Source: Ectothiorhodospiraceae bacterium BW-2 (lineage in GTDB: Bacteria > Pseudomonadota > Gammaproteobacteria > Thiohalomonadales > Thiohalomonadaceae). From it: a DNA stretch of 64,000 nt. The translations under genes and the position numbers were made by a program. The DNA is taken from positions 1,539,001 through 1,603,000 of the forward strand of contig CP032507.1 in assembly GCA_008375315.1 (NCBI GenBank). Reading direction: 5' to 3'. Positions 9,464 through 18,881 of this stretch are shown piece by piece. Below the pieces are notes generated by a model. It ran no database searches. It had not been told where the DNA came from and saw only the letters and a list, made by a program, of their open reading frames with translations. Positions within the stretch are counted from its first letter, which is position 1. Every line of letters begins with the position of its first letter.

Positions 9464-9715
9464 AGATTGTAGCTGCTTGATGTGGTTCTCGGTGAACGGG
9501 ATCTCCTGCCACGACAAGAACACCAGATCCATCAGCTCGGCGTAGCCGGCCACTTCCTGCTCATCGCGGGTAGCGAAAGACTTGATCTCCAGATTCGACA
9601 GCAGTTGTTCCACTTCGCGGTCGGACAGCTTGCTGCCCTCTATGCGAGTTGATGAGCCGATGCTCTCGATAGTAGCCACGCGGCGCAGGGCAGATAAACG
9701 CTCAGGCGCGAGCAT
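9464..9715 (-). pseudogene. Fic-family protein, internal fragment
   Basis: About 84 codons read 'LSALRRVATIESIGSSTRIE', 'GSKLSDREVEQLLSNLEIKS' and 'EQEVAGYAELMDLVFLSW', ending 'ENHIKQLQ'. This is the region of Fic (AMPylase/adenylyltransferase) proteins holding the inhibitory-type motif SSTRIEG, just before the catalytic HPFxxGNGR motif, which is absent. The rlaP 3' end cuts off its C-terminus and a transposase fragment cuts off its N-terminus. It is a non-functional scrap. Confidence 0.75.
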
Positions 9716-9935
9716 TACGCCAGTCCATGCGTGAAGAGTGTCCAGACTTCAGTGTGAACGATCTCAAAGCGGAGTTCAGAGGGCGCCAATATGTCTTGGA
9801 AGCTTTAAAATTGCTTCCAGAAATGCCGGATGCGGTTATTATTGACCAAATTATTCAGCAGGCGGCTAATAGAGGCCGTATTAATCAGATACCTAAGGCT
9901 GCCTAGCATGAATAATTTTGGCGAAGGTATTGTGA
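9716..9935 (+). pseudogene. IS4-like transposase, C-terminal fragment with IS end
   Basis: Encodes 'RQSMREECPDFSVNDLKAEF', 'GRQYVLEALKLLPEMPDAVI' and a tail ending 'INQIPKAA' with stop at 9904-9906. It then runs through the IS end 'TTTTGGCGAAGGTATT'. The fragment matches the C-terminus and end of the element at 48292-49726 with a few differences (Glu for Gln in two places), so it comes from a separate, older copy. Its 5' portion is missing. Confidence 0.85.
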
Positions 9936-10353
9936 GATTGACAAAATTGAGAATAATCTTCTTATGAAAATTCTAACCGATGCATTAGGCAATATGACTC
10001 AGGATGAGCTGAAACAACTGGCTGAAGCCACTGGTATAGAAAACACAAGTGGGATAACACCAGAAACCATCGCAGGTCTGTTTCAAGCAGTTTTTCGCGC
10101 TGGTGGGTTTAAGTCATATCAATTAACACTAATCGTAGTTAATGCAGTTATGAAAGCACTTATTGGTCGCGGTCTATCTTTTGCCGGAAATGCAGCGCTT
10201 ACCCGAACGATGGCTATTTTAACCGGTCCGATTGGATGGGCTATTACCGGTATTTGGACTGCCATAGATATTGCCGGTCCCGCTTATAGGGTAACGATTC
10301 CTGCAGTGATTCAGGTAGCAGCGTTGCGCCAGAAATTTTTGTATGAACAATAG
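9936..10353 (+). pseudogene. YaaW/UPF0174-family protein, C-terminal part
   Basis: The frame beginning right after the IS end reads 'EIDKIENNLLMKILTDAL', which is internal to UPF0174/YaaW-like proteins. It continues through 'AGGFKSYQLTLIVVNAV', 'GRGLSFAGNAALTR' and 'PIGWAITGIWTAIDIAGPAY' to a normal-looking C-terminus at 10353. The N-terminal half was removed by the IS. Two hydrophobic, glycine-rich stretches are probable membrane-associating helices. An ATG at 9964 could give a 129-residue product, but nothing shows that it is used. The family's biochemical function is unknown. Confidence 0.7.
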
Positions 10354-10414
10354 GTTTTTTATGCTGAATCCGGCTAACGGGTAAAATTTTATAGCTAAAA
10401 TTAGGATTAGATAG

Positions 10415-13306
10415 ATGAATCAAAACCAAAACTACGCCCCCGGCATGCGTATTGTCGTCAGAGATGCCGAATGGGTGATCCATAGAGCCGATATGACCCA
10501 CTTAGGAGACTATCTGCTTGAGTGTGAGGGTATTTCAGAGCTGGTGCGTGGCAAGGTGGGGCGGTTTTTAACCGAAATTGAGAACGATCCTGCTTTCAGT
10601 CCAGAGCCGATCCGAATTCTGGATCCGGCGGAAACGGTGATTACCGAAGATAGCTCCCCTGGTTTTAAAGACAGTCTGCTCTTTATCGAAAGCCAGTTGC
10701 GTCAAAAGATGCCGACGGATGAGAAGATCTATTTTGGCCATCAGGCAGCGATGGATCCGCTACCGTTTCAGCTTGATCCAACTAAAATTGCCCTAAAACA
10801 GCCCCGACAACGACTATTGATTGCCGATGCCGTCGGTTTAGGCAAAACGCTAGAGGCGGGCATACTGCTATCCGAGCTGATACGCCGCGGGCGGGGCAAG
10901 CGAATTTTGGTGCTGGCGGTTAAATCGATGCTCACCCAGTTTCAAAAAGAGATGTGGTCGCGCTTTACTATTCCGCTAACCCGGCTCGACTCCGCCGGTA
11001 TTCAGCGGGTACGCAATCGCATACCGACTAACCACAATCCGTTTCACTACTACGATAAGGCGATTATCTCGATAGATACCCTCAAACAGGATGTGGAGTA
11101 CCGCCACTACCTCGAACATGCCTACTGGGATATTATCGTGATCGATGAGGCACATAATGTGGCGCGGCGCGGTAGCAATTCGCAGCGCAGTAAACTGGCA
11201 CAACTGCTTTCGGGTCGATCCGATACCCTGATTATGCTCTCAGCAACGCCGCATGATGGTAAACCGGAAAGTTTCGCCAGTCTGGTCAATATGCTCGATG
11301 CGACCGCCATTAGTCACGAAAAAGATTACCAGCACGACGATTTTAGCGACAAAGGGCTGGTGGTGCGCCGCTTTAAAAAGGATGTTAAAGATCAGATTGC
11401 CAGCGAGTTTCCTGAACGCGATATTGCGGTGATAAAAACCCGTGCAACTGCCGAAGAGGAGAGCCTGTTTCGGGAGTTGGCGCAGGCGAAATTTACCACT
11501 TTAGATAGAGGTAAGAGCCAAAGTCAGCTATTTCGGGTCACGCTGGAAAAAGCGCTCTTCTCCAGCCCTGCTGCCTGTGTTTCGGTGGTCAATAACCGAC
11601 TGAAACGGTTACAAAAGCTGGATGATCCGCAGTTTAACGACGATATCGACACCTTACACTCATTAGCTCAGGGGTTGGCGCAAATTACCCCGGATAAATT
11701 CAGTAAATATCAACGCCTGCTGAGTTTAATTCAGGATAAAAAGGGTGGTTTTGGCTGGAGGGCAACCCAAACCGATGATCGATTGGTCATCTTTACCGAA
11801 AGTATCGCCACCCTTAACTTTTTGGCGCAAAAGCTGCAACAGGATCTTAAGCTCAAACCGGAGCAGTTAGGCATTTTACACGGTCAAATGGCCGATGCCG
11901 AGTTAATGAACACGGTGGAGGAGTTTGGTAAAAACCAATCGAAACTGCGGTTACTGGTCTGTTCCGATGTCGCCTCAGAAGGGATCAATCTGCACTATTT
12001 GAGCTATCGCATGATTCACTTCGATATCCCCTGGTCACTGATGGTATTTCAGCAGCGTAATGGCCGGATTGATCGCTATGGTCAGAGCCGTCAGCCGCAA
12101 ATTCGTTATCTGATCACCGAAAGTAGCGAAGAGAAGATTCGTGGTGATAGCCGGATTCTGGAAGTGCTGATTGAAAAGGATGATCAGGCGCAAAAAAATA
12201 TCGGTGATCCATCGGAATTTACCAAACGCTACGATCAGGAGAGTGAAGAGGAGCTGGTTGCTGAAGTGGTCGGCAGTCAGCAAACCAATGGTGCCGATAT
12301 ATTGGCCGCACTGTTTGATAATAATGCCGCTCATACCGCTAATAAGCAGGATAATCCACTGGCATCATTCGCCCACCACTCACCCATCAGCCACAGTGAT
12401 GACGATAACGCCACCTTGCCATCCCTCTATAGCAGTCAGCTGGCGTTTGCGACCGAGGCACTGGCGTTTATTCAGCGCAAAGGGCAACCGATCGACTATC
12501 AGGTAAGCGGCAATAGCCTCAAGCTGACGGTGAACGATGAGCTAAAACAGCGCATGAAATGGGTGACGCCGGAGATCTACCCTAAGGATGATCAATTCAT
12601 TTTGACCGAATCGATTAGCGCCATCACGCAGGAGATCGCCGAGGCAAGAGGGGAACAACACGCCTGGCCACGCAAACACTACCTCTGGCACCTACATCCG
12701 GTGATGGAGTGGCTCACCGATAAAATGGTCTCCGCTTTTGGTCGCCATCACGCCCCGTTAATTCGCATGCCTACTCAACTATCGGCCAATCAGAATCAGT
12801 TTATCCTCAGTGGGCTCTATCCTAATCGTAAGGGGCAGGCGATTATTCACGAATGGATCGTCATTACTTTTACTAATCAACAGATGAGCCAGCTGCAGAC
12901 ACTGGATGAATTTCTGACCACAACGCCGTTAGGCTCAATCAAACTGGCCAATCCCGCCAAAGCGGACAACTGTAAACCTCAGCAGCAGCTACTACCCAAA
13001 GCGATAGAGGTGGCGAGCAACCACTTTGCCGGGGTACGCAAAGAGGTCGAGAACCGTTTGAATCAAAAACTGCAACAGCAGATGGATGCACTGGAAAAAC
13101 TGCGTGGTGAGCGTTTGGAGCAATTAGCGCTTCAGTATAATAGTGAACAAGGGATAGGGGCGATTAGGGAAGACAAAAAGCGCAAGCAGGAGCGGTACAT
13201 CGAAACCGTTTTTGATGACTATTGGCAGTGGATTGAAGAGACCATGACCACTGAGCCGCAGCCCTATATTCAGTTAATTGCAGTAATTACTGGTGTAGAT
13301 GTTTAG
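10415..13306 (+). CDS. SNF2/RapA-like DEAD-box helicase (963 aa)
   Basis: Superfamily 2 ATPase of the SNF2/RapA type. Walker A DAVGLGKT (about residues 138-145), DEAH box 'IVIDEAHNVARR' (about 243), motif III 'LSATPHDGKPESF' (about 275), and a second RecA lobe with 'SDVASEGINLHYLSYR' and 'FQQRNGRIDRYGQ' (about 515-556). The first 100 residues and the last 300, including a charged helical region near 870-930, fit no domain I recognise. It heads a co-directional run with a DUF262 gene 12 bp downstream. Related helicases occur in DISARM (DrmD) and other multi-gene defence loci, where they translocate on DNA. It is intact and probably one motor of the putative system that follows. Confidence 0.85.
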   Translation: MNQNQNYAPGMRIVVRDAEWVIHRADMTHLGDYLLECEGISELVRGKVGRFLTEIENDPAFSPEPIRILDPAETVITEDSSPGFKDSLLFIESQLRQKMPTDEKIYFGHQAAMDPLPFQLDPTKIALKQPRQRLLIADAVGLGKTLEAGILLSELIRRGRGKRILVLAVKSMLTQFQKEMWSRFTIPLTRLDSAGIQRVRNRIPTNHNPFHYYDKAIISIDTLKQDVEYRHYLEHAYWDIIVIDEAHNVARRGSNSQRSKLAQLLSGRSDTLIMLSATPHDGKPESFASLVNMLDATAISHEKDYQHDDFSDKGLVVRRFKKDVKDQIASEFPERDIAVIKTRATAEEESLFRELAQAKFTTLDRGKSQSQLFRVTLEKALFSSPAACVSVVNNRLKRLQKLDDPQFNDDIDTLHSLAQGLAQITPDKFSKYQRLLSLIQDKKGGFGWRATQTDDRLVIFTESIATLNFLAQKLQQDLKLKPEQLGILHGQMADAELMNTVEEFGKNQSKLRLLVCSDVASEGINLHYLSYRMIHFDIPWSLMVFQQRNGRIDRYGQSRQPQIRYLITESSEEKIRGDSRILEVLIEKDDQAQKNIGDPSEFTKRYDQESEEELVAEVVGSQQTNGADILAALFDNNAAHTANKQDNPLASFAHHSPISHSDDDNATLPSLYSSQLAFATEALAFIQRKGQPIDYQVSGNSLKLTVNDELKQRMKWVTPEIYPKDDQFILTESISAITQEIAEARGEQHAWPRKHYLWHLHPVMEWLTDKMVSAFGRHHAPLIRMPTQLSANQNQFILSGLYPNRKGQAIIHEWIVITFTNQQMSQLQTLDEFLTTTPLGSIKLANPAKADNCKPQQQLLPKAIEVASNHFAGVRKEVENRLNQKLQQQMDALEKLRGERLEQLALQYNSEQGIGAIREDKKRKQERYIETVFDDYWQWIEETMTTEPQPYIQLIAVITGVDV

Positions 13307-13317
13307 TAAAAGGAAAA

Positions 13318-14769
13318 ATGAGAATGGATAATTGTGATAAAGACCGTCAAAAAAAACATGAATTGGATAAGAAAATCATATCAGTGAGAAGGTTGCTCTC
13401 CGAACCGATACTATCTATTCCTGCTTATCAGCGCCCCTATAAATGGTCACAAAAAAACCTTAACGACCTGTTAGGCGATTTAAGGTTCTATCGTGATAAA
13501 CCTGCTTACCGTTTAGGCGCAGTGGTGTTTCACCACCACTGTGACGGAGATGACAAGCACGAAAAGCAGGAGAAATTGGATATTGTTGATGGTCAGCAGC
13601 GCACCTTAACTTTAATACTTATTGTTAAGGCATTATTGGATGAGCGTGTAGAAAAATTGGAACGAGAGGATATAAAAAAACAACTTTTAGAACTAACCCC
13701 TGCAATTGAAAAATTTCTATCTCGACAGCACTTTAAAAGTGATATTAGCCACCACAATCTGCATCAGAATTTTATGGCTGCAAAGCGAGCTGTTGCACGT
13801 AAAGATGACTTTACCGAAACTGATATCGACTTTCTATTGAACCGCTGTCAATTAGTCACTTTTGTACTGACTGATATCTCGGAAGCCTTCCAATTTTTTG
13901 ACTCACAAAATGCCCGTGGTCGAGATTTGGAACCACACGATCTACTCAAGGCCTTTCATTTGCGTGAGTTTGCAGAGTCTGAATCGCACTTAAAGGCAAA
14001 AACGGTTCAACACTGGGAAAATCTGGAAAGTGATACATTGGCACAGCTGTTTGCCAACTATTTATACCGTATCCGTCACTGGGTTCAAGGCAAATCAGCG
14101 CGATATTTCAGTAAAGCTGATGTGGGTGTGTTCAAAGGGGTTAATCTTGATCGGGTGGGTTCCTACCCCTATGTCGAATCGCTACGTATCGCACACCACT
14201 TTGTTGATGACTATAATAGTCAGTATCAACGCCATATTGATCACCAGAAAATGGATTTTCCCTTTCACTTAGATCAGATGATCATAAACGGTCGCAGATT
14301 TTTTGAAATGGCTGAGCACTATCAAAAAAAGATTGGTGCCATTACACATGACGAAAAAACGGGCAGGGTGAATGTATTAGATAACGATTTGAGTGAAATG
14401 GCATACAAAATTGTCGAAGTTCTGAATAGTTATCCCTCTCGAACACGTACAGGAGATAGGTATATTCGCACTCTGTTTGATTGTGCGCTGATATTTTATA
14501 TCGATAAATTTGGCACTGACGAACTCTCAGTGGCTATCGAAAAATTATTTATTTGGGCATACAGATGTCGCCTGAAAAAGCAGGTGGTACAGCTGGCTAC
14601 GATGGACAACCATGCACTTGAAGACAATGTGTTCGAGCGCATCAAACACGCGATTAAGCCTCTCGAAATACTCAGTCTGCCGTTAGAGACAATAAAAAGC
14701 TCTGAGGCTAATGGCACCAAATTGGATGAGATTACAGCGCTATTCAAGGGGTTGAAATATTATGAGTGA
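13318..14769 (+). CDS. DUF262 (GmrS/ParB-like) protein
   Basis: A 483-residue protein with the three DUF262 signatures: 'IPAYQRPYKWSQKNL' (about residue 35), 'IVDGQQRTLTL' (about 89) and 'FDSQNARGRDLEPHDLLKAF' (about 197). DUF262 proteins are ParB-like NTPase/nuclease modules known from the type IV restriction enzyme GmrSD, which cuts modified phage DNA. The C-terminal half is helical and shows no HNH (DUF1524) motif, so this is probably the non-nuclease partner of the next gene. The start is ATG 13318, with ATG 13324 as an alternative, behind AAGG. Its end overlaps the next gene by 8 bp, indicating coupling. Intact. Confidence 0.87.
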   Translation: MRMDNCDKDRQKKHELDKKIISVRRLLSEPILSIPAYQRPYKWSQKNLNDLLGDLRFYRDKPAYRLGAVVFHHHCDGDDKHEKQEKLDIVDGQQRTLTLILIVKALLDERVEKLEREDIKKQLLELTPAIEKFLSRQHFKSDISHHNLHQNFMAAKRAVARKDDFTETDIDFLLNRCQLVTFVLTDISEAFQFFDSQNARGRDLEPHDLLKAFHLREFAESESHLKAKTVQHWENLESDTLAQLFANYLYRIRHWVQGKSARYFSKADVGVFKGVNLDRVGSYPYVESLRIAHHFVDDYNSQYQRHIDHQKMDFPFHLDQMIINGRRFFEMAEHYQKKIGAITHDEKTGRVNVLDNDLSEMAYKIVEVLNSYPSRTRTGDRYIRTLFDCALIFYIDKFGTDELSVAIEKLFIWAYRCRLKKQVVQLATMDNHALEDNVFERIKHAIKPLEILSLPLETIKSSEANGTKLDEITALFKGLKYYE

Positions 14770-15345
14770 AGCTATCTCTAGCTACAGTGTTCGTGGATTA
14801 CTAACCGATACTACTCGCTATTTAATCCCCATGTATCAACGTAACTACGCTTGGGGTGAGGGTGAGATCAAACAGTTAATCCAAGATGTACGGGATATGC
14901 TGGATAAGCAGCAGAAACAACATAATTCCGATAATAAGTCACACTATTACATCGGCACTCTAATTGTTTTTAAGCGTTCAGACGGCAGTTTTGAAGTGAT
15001 TGATGGTCAGCAGCGTTTTACTACGCTCACGCTGATGGCAATTTGTCTACGACGGTTAATGAATTATCCTTCTCATTGCTTGGACATGAGCTGGTACGAT
15101 AAGCCCAATCTTGACTTTGAGAGTCGGAAAAAGTCATCCGATACTTTTGAAAAGTTGAGCCAAGGTTTAGCACCCGAAAAACTGGATAAGTCGGAATATA
15201 ATTGTGATGTCATTACAGGATTTGTGCTAATAGAAAAAGAACTATTATTATTGGGAAATCAACTGACTGATTTTTGTGACTATCTCTTTAACTATGTACA
15301 GATAGCACGTGTTCCGGTTCCCGATAAGACCGACTTAAATCACTA

Positions 15346-16346
15346 GACATGTTTCTTTTTTTAAATCAATGGGTTAGCGAGAGAGAAATTCCAGATTCCA
15401 GCGCATATTCCTAGTATTTTGCTATATAACTTGACGGAATGAGTTCTTAATCTATCAGCTAAAGCTCTAAAACGTTTTAGCCCACCAATGCTATGTTCAA
15501 CGAAAATCCTCTCAGAACCAACCATTTTATTTTCTGCTTTTTGCTCATCTGTCAATGAGCCATTTTTAGGTTTTTTATGTGGAATTTTTATTGAGTTAAA
15601 ATCATAAACAGACTCAATACCAAGAAACCCTAAATCAACATTTGCATTCATATTTTCAAACCAGTTTTCCATCGGATCAAATTCTTGCTTCATCATTGAA
15701 AAATCATGTACACTACCTGCATATGGCATACTTATATATGGGATATTTCTTCCAGAGGTTGCAATCACTAAAGCCTTTACTGTATGCCTTTTTTTTTACC
15801 TGAAAAATGTTCTTTTTGTCTATCATATTCTGATGGTCTTTGTTTCGGTTGCTCGGTTGCGTCTATGAGTATGTTTTCGATATTATTTTTCTCAAAAAAC
15901 TCTTTAAATTCAGTGGGATCCTTAAATTTTCTAATTGGCATACATTCTAACTCATTTAATGCGTGCTCCAAAACAGAGAGACCAAATGCTTGAATTTTGT
16001 GCGCATAAGATGATGATATTCCAGCCACAAAACCCAAGTTATCATAAGTTAATCCACTCTTTAAACTGAACAGCGTAAAAAATAAAAGTTCCTCTGTGTT
16101 TTTGATACAGAATTCATCACCAATTTCAATCGTATTTTTAAGTAATTTCGATTCGATAATACTAGAGTGGCTTTTTTCGAAAGTTTCCAAAATTAAGTAA
16201 AACTGCTTTTTCTTTATGCCAGTAGCAGCAGCCCAACCTCTATCAGTATTTAACTCTGATGTGCTAAATTTCATCATTAAAACCTTTCAAAAAATTGTTT
16301 AAAAAAATTAATTATAAACTATATGGTTTGATTGGGAAACAACTTT
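15346..16346 (-). mobile_element. IS5-family-like element (about 1001 bp)
   Basis: The boundaries are set by the uninterrupted reading frame of the host gene. ACTA occurs on both sides (15342-15345 and 16347-16350), so the duplication is 3-4 bp. The ends show imperfect inverted repeats sharing TGTTTC. It contains a transposase read in two frames. Confidence 0.87.
15361..16277 (-). CDS. IS5-family transposase, two frames joined by slippage
   Basis: ORF A (16277 to 15777) has a DUF4096-like N-terminal domain, 'LLFFTLFSLKSGLTYDNLGF', and the first catalytic-type aspartate in 'ILIDATEQPKQRP'. ORF B (from the A-run to 15361) has 'VDLGFLGIESVYDF', 'SERIFVEHSIGGLKRFRALA' and a normal C-terminus. 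A run of nine T on the plus strand (15789-15797, A9 in the mRNA) sits where a -1 slip would turn 'SGKKKGIQ-stop' into 'KKKRHTVKALVIATSG'. This matches the programmed frameshifting known in several IS5 subgroups (IS427-like), so the element may be active rather than broken. Confidence 0.85.
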
Positions 16347-17798
16347 ACTATTTTGAAGTGATGAATAATCGTGGAGAGCAGCTCGAAAAACACGAGGTAT
16401 TAAAAGCCAAACTAATGGCAGTGCTGAATGAGATAGAGGATAAAACGGAGAGGGATGTAGCTATTCAGGTACTTTCAAAGGTCTGGGATGCTGCGTCCAA
16501 TATGGAGCGCTATATTCAGTATGGTTTTACCATTAATGAACGGTATGAGATTTTTGGGGGTAGCTGGGGAAAGCTTATTCCCAAAAATTTTACTGATCTA
16601 ACAATGTGTATCACTGATGGTACTGATAAAACAACTGCCATTGAAACTTTTCTAACCATGGAAGAAATTTTGGCCAACCCACCACAAAAAGAGGTGCTTC
16701 TGGACGTTGATCCGACAAAAAAATCTGAACGATTTAACAGCGTAATTAACTTCTCAAACTTCCTTCTTCATGTGCTGAGAGTATGTAGCAGGAAAGATAT
16801 CCCGCTGGATGATAAGCGGTTACTAGAGCAGTTTGAAACATATATTCTGAAATCAGGTGATGCCATTAGCGCGACGAAAAGCTTTATTTTTGCGCTTCTA
16901 AAAGTCAAATATCTGTTTGATCACTATATCATTAAACGCGAGTTTACCGATCGAGGTGACCACTGGAGTCTAAAACGGCTCAAATGTTACAATCAAAACA
17001 GTCAAAGTTACATTAATACCTTTGATGAAGATGCGGAAGATGGCTTTGAAGGTAATAACCGACGCATACTGATGCTACTCAGTGCATTTCATGTCTCTAC
17101 ACCCACTCTAGTCTATAAACACTGGCTAAATGGCGCTCTATCGATCCTCTACGAGATGACAGATATTAATGCAGGGGACTATTTGGCAAAGCTCGAACAC
17201 TTGGCAAGACAGTTTGTTTATGGTCGTTTTTTGAGTGTAGATCCGCCTGCTGAATATTATCCGATGATTTATGAGAACAGCAGTTATGCTCCAATCAATA
17301 GGGTTCACCCAAAGGTTTTAGAACGACTAAAATTTTCTCACATCGAAAATAATCTGGTTTTTAACTATCTCGACTACCTGATCTGGTGCAACGCCATGGA
17401 TAAGGATAACGGTCAGAAGGATAAGGGTAACTGTCAGAAGGATGAGGTGATAAAACAGTTTGAATACAGCTTCCGCAGCTCGGTCGAGCACTTCTATCCT
17501 CAACACCCAATAGATGGACACCCTAAGTTAGATGAATGTTATCTTCATCGGTTTGGCAACCTCTGTTTAATCAGTCATAGCAAAAATTCACGCTTAAGCA
17601 ATTTGCAGCCAAGAGCCAAACGCGATCACTTTCAGGCAGCGATTAGAGATAGGAAAATTGATACATTGAAACTCTATAAAATGATCAAATTGATGGATGA
17701 AAATGGGCAGTGGTATGTGGATGAGATAGCACAGCATGAAGCTGATATGCTCCAACTGTTTGTAACTGACTCAGCCAAATAAGAGTAGGAGAACCCCC

Positions 17799-18523
17799 AT
17801 GCCCATGATCGGAATTTACAACGAAAACGACTTCTACTCCAGCCACTACCTCAGCTCGCTGTTTGAGAGCGATATTCGCGGCGTATTGGAGTGGTGGCAG
17901 AGCAAAGAGAGCGAAGCGCGGGAGCAGGAGCGCCAACAGCGGGCACTGGGTCGGGAGGCTGAAACCGGCTATCGCGCCCCCCATACCCGATTAGCCAGCT
18001 ATAGCGGTCAGTTTTTCAAACAACTGAATGAACATAGCAAAGAGCAGAGCCTCAGCCGCCGCTTAAAGCAGCAACGCCAACGCTGGCAGTCGATTCTGTC
18101 GCCGTTAGGTTATCAATTTAACCCGACCACCGCTCTGTTGGAGTCAGGTGCAGAGCTACCGCTGTTGGCCGACTATCGTGACAGCGATAACCGCCCCTGT
18201 TTATGGCTTGTGGAGGCGCACGACCAGCGTGATGAAGATAGCCACGATCCGCTGGCACTGTCACTGCTACCAGAACAGCTGTCACCGGTTGCCGCAGAGG
18301 ATGACGAGCAGCACAAACACCAACAGTCACTGCTAAAACGCAAAGGGGGCGAAGCCCTCACCTGGCAAGAGCTGATTGCCAAGCAGATCTTCTCCTTAGA
18401 AGAGCCACCCCGCTGGCTGCTGCTACTGGGCAACCGCCAAGCGCTACTGATTGACCGCACCAAATGGGCGCAAAACCGGCTGCTGCGTTTCGATTTTGAA
18501 GAGATACTTGGCCGCAAAGAGGG
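17799..18523 (+). pseudogene. Eco57I/PglX-like adenine methylase, N-terminal fragment
   Basis: About 241 codons start at ATG 17799 behind AGGAG: 'GIYNENDFYSSHYLSSLFE', then 'YRAPHTRLASYSGQFF' and 'RWLLLLGNRQALLIDRTKW'. Large Eco57I-type restriction-methylase proteins (over 1000 aa, as in BREX PglX or DISARM DrmMI) commonly begin like this. The reading stops at the IS3-family element (18524). Neither the SAM-binding motif nor the NPPY catalytic motif is present, and no continuation is found beyond the IS. The methylase of this gene run is therefore lost, which matters if it protected host DNA from the flanking nucleases. Confidence 0.75.
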
Positions 18524-18749
18524 CGGAAGCTGTCAAGCAATTTGAGACCAGTTGTTAAAAAAATAAAGCTCTAAATCTAGCCGGTGATTGCCACTGCCCT
18601 CACCGGCAAATTTCGCCTATGTTGAGTCATGACGCAACAAGGAGCGAACATGACCCTCATGGCCCTTTGCCGCAAGAGCCAAGCCCTTCAGCAAGGGGGA
18701 GCTGCAAGGCGAACTGCAACCCCTAATCTAGGAACCTCCCTCCTGCACC

Positions 18750-18816
18750 GCGTTACCCACAGCCCGCCCCCCTACGATAATAAGGGGGTCTCCGGGGGGC
18801 GGGCTATGGATAACGC
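18750..18816. repeat. Large GC-rich palindrome in IS3 copy A
   Basis: GCGTTACCCACAGCCCGCC on one arm and GGCGGGCTATGGATAACGC on the other, with a further pairing of CCCCCTACGATA against the central AAGGGGGTCTCCGG region. The arm ends resemble the DnaA-box sequence TTATCCACA. The same structure recurs at 33243-33309 and 63624-63690 (other IS3 copies) and, with a diverged centre, at 44273-44340 outside any IS3 copy. Confidence 0.8.
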
Positions 18817-18881
18817 TCTGTCATTCAGCCACCACAACCGGCTAAAGCCATCGACGATAGACCCACTAGCGGCACCGTCAC

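Larger units (their letters stand above)
4493..9472 (+). pseudogene. RlaP-like nucleotidyltransferase, split by two IS copies
   Basis: The N-terminus (4493-4780) contains GSRAWGFESSDSDYDVRF, the pol-beta nucleotidyltransferase signature of the RlaP/YcgL family (PF10127). The middle lies at 6869-7353 and the last codons at 9442-9472. Removing both IS elements and one copy of each 4-bp duplication (CAAT 4777-4780/6865-6868; TTAG 7350-7353/9438-9441) restores a continuous 267-codon frame. It closely matches the intact copy at 51700-52509 except for the last residues (GAINRL). As it stands the gene is inactive. The family is linked in the literature to RNA-repair ligases; no ligase lies nearby, so a role with the VWA protein is inferred. 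Confidence 0.88.
14762..17782 (+). pseudogene. DUF262-DUF1524 (HNH) protein interrupted by IS5-type element
   Basis: The first part (14762-15345) has 'IPMYQRNYAWGEGEI' and 'VIDGQQRFTTLTLMA'. The second (16351-17782) resumes exactly at 'FEVMNNRGEQLEKHEVLKA', the third DUF262 motif, and ends with a DUF1524-like HNH region, 'VEHFYPQHPI' and 'LHRFGNLCLISHSKNSRLSN'. Joining the parts through one copy of the flanking ACTA gives an uninterrupted 671-codon frame, so the gene was intact before insertion and precise excision would restore it. This is the GmrSD-type arrangement (nucleotide-sensing ParB-like domain plus HNH nuclease) and the likely DNA-cutting subunit paired with the upstream DUF262 protein. 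Confidence 0.88.
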
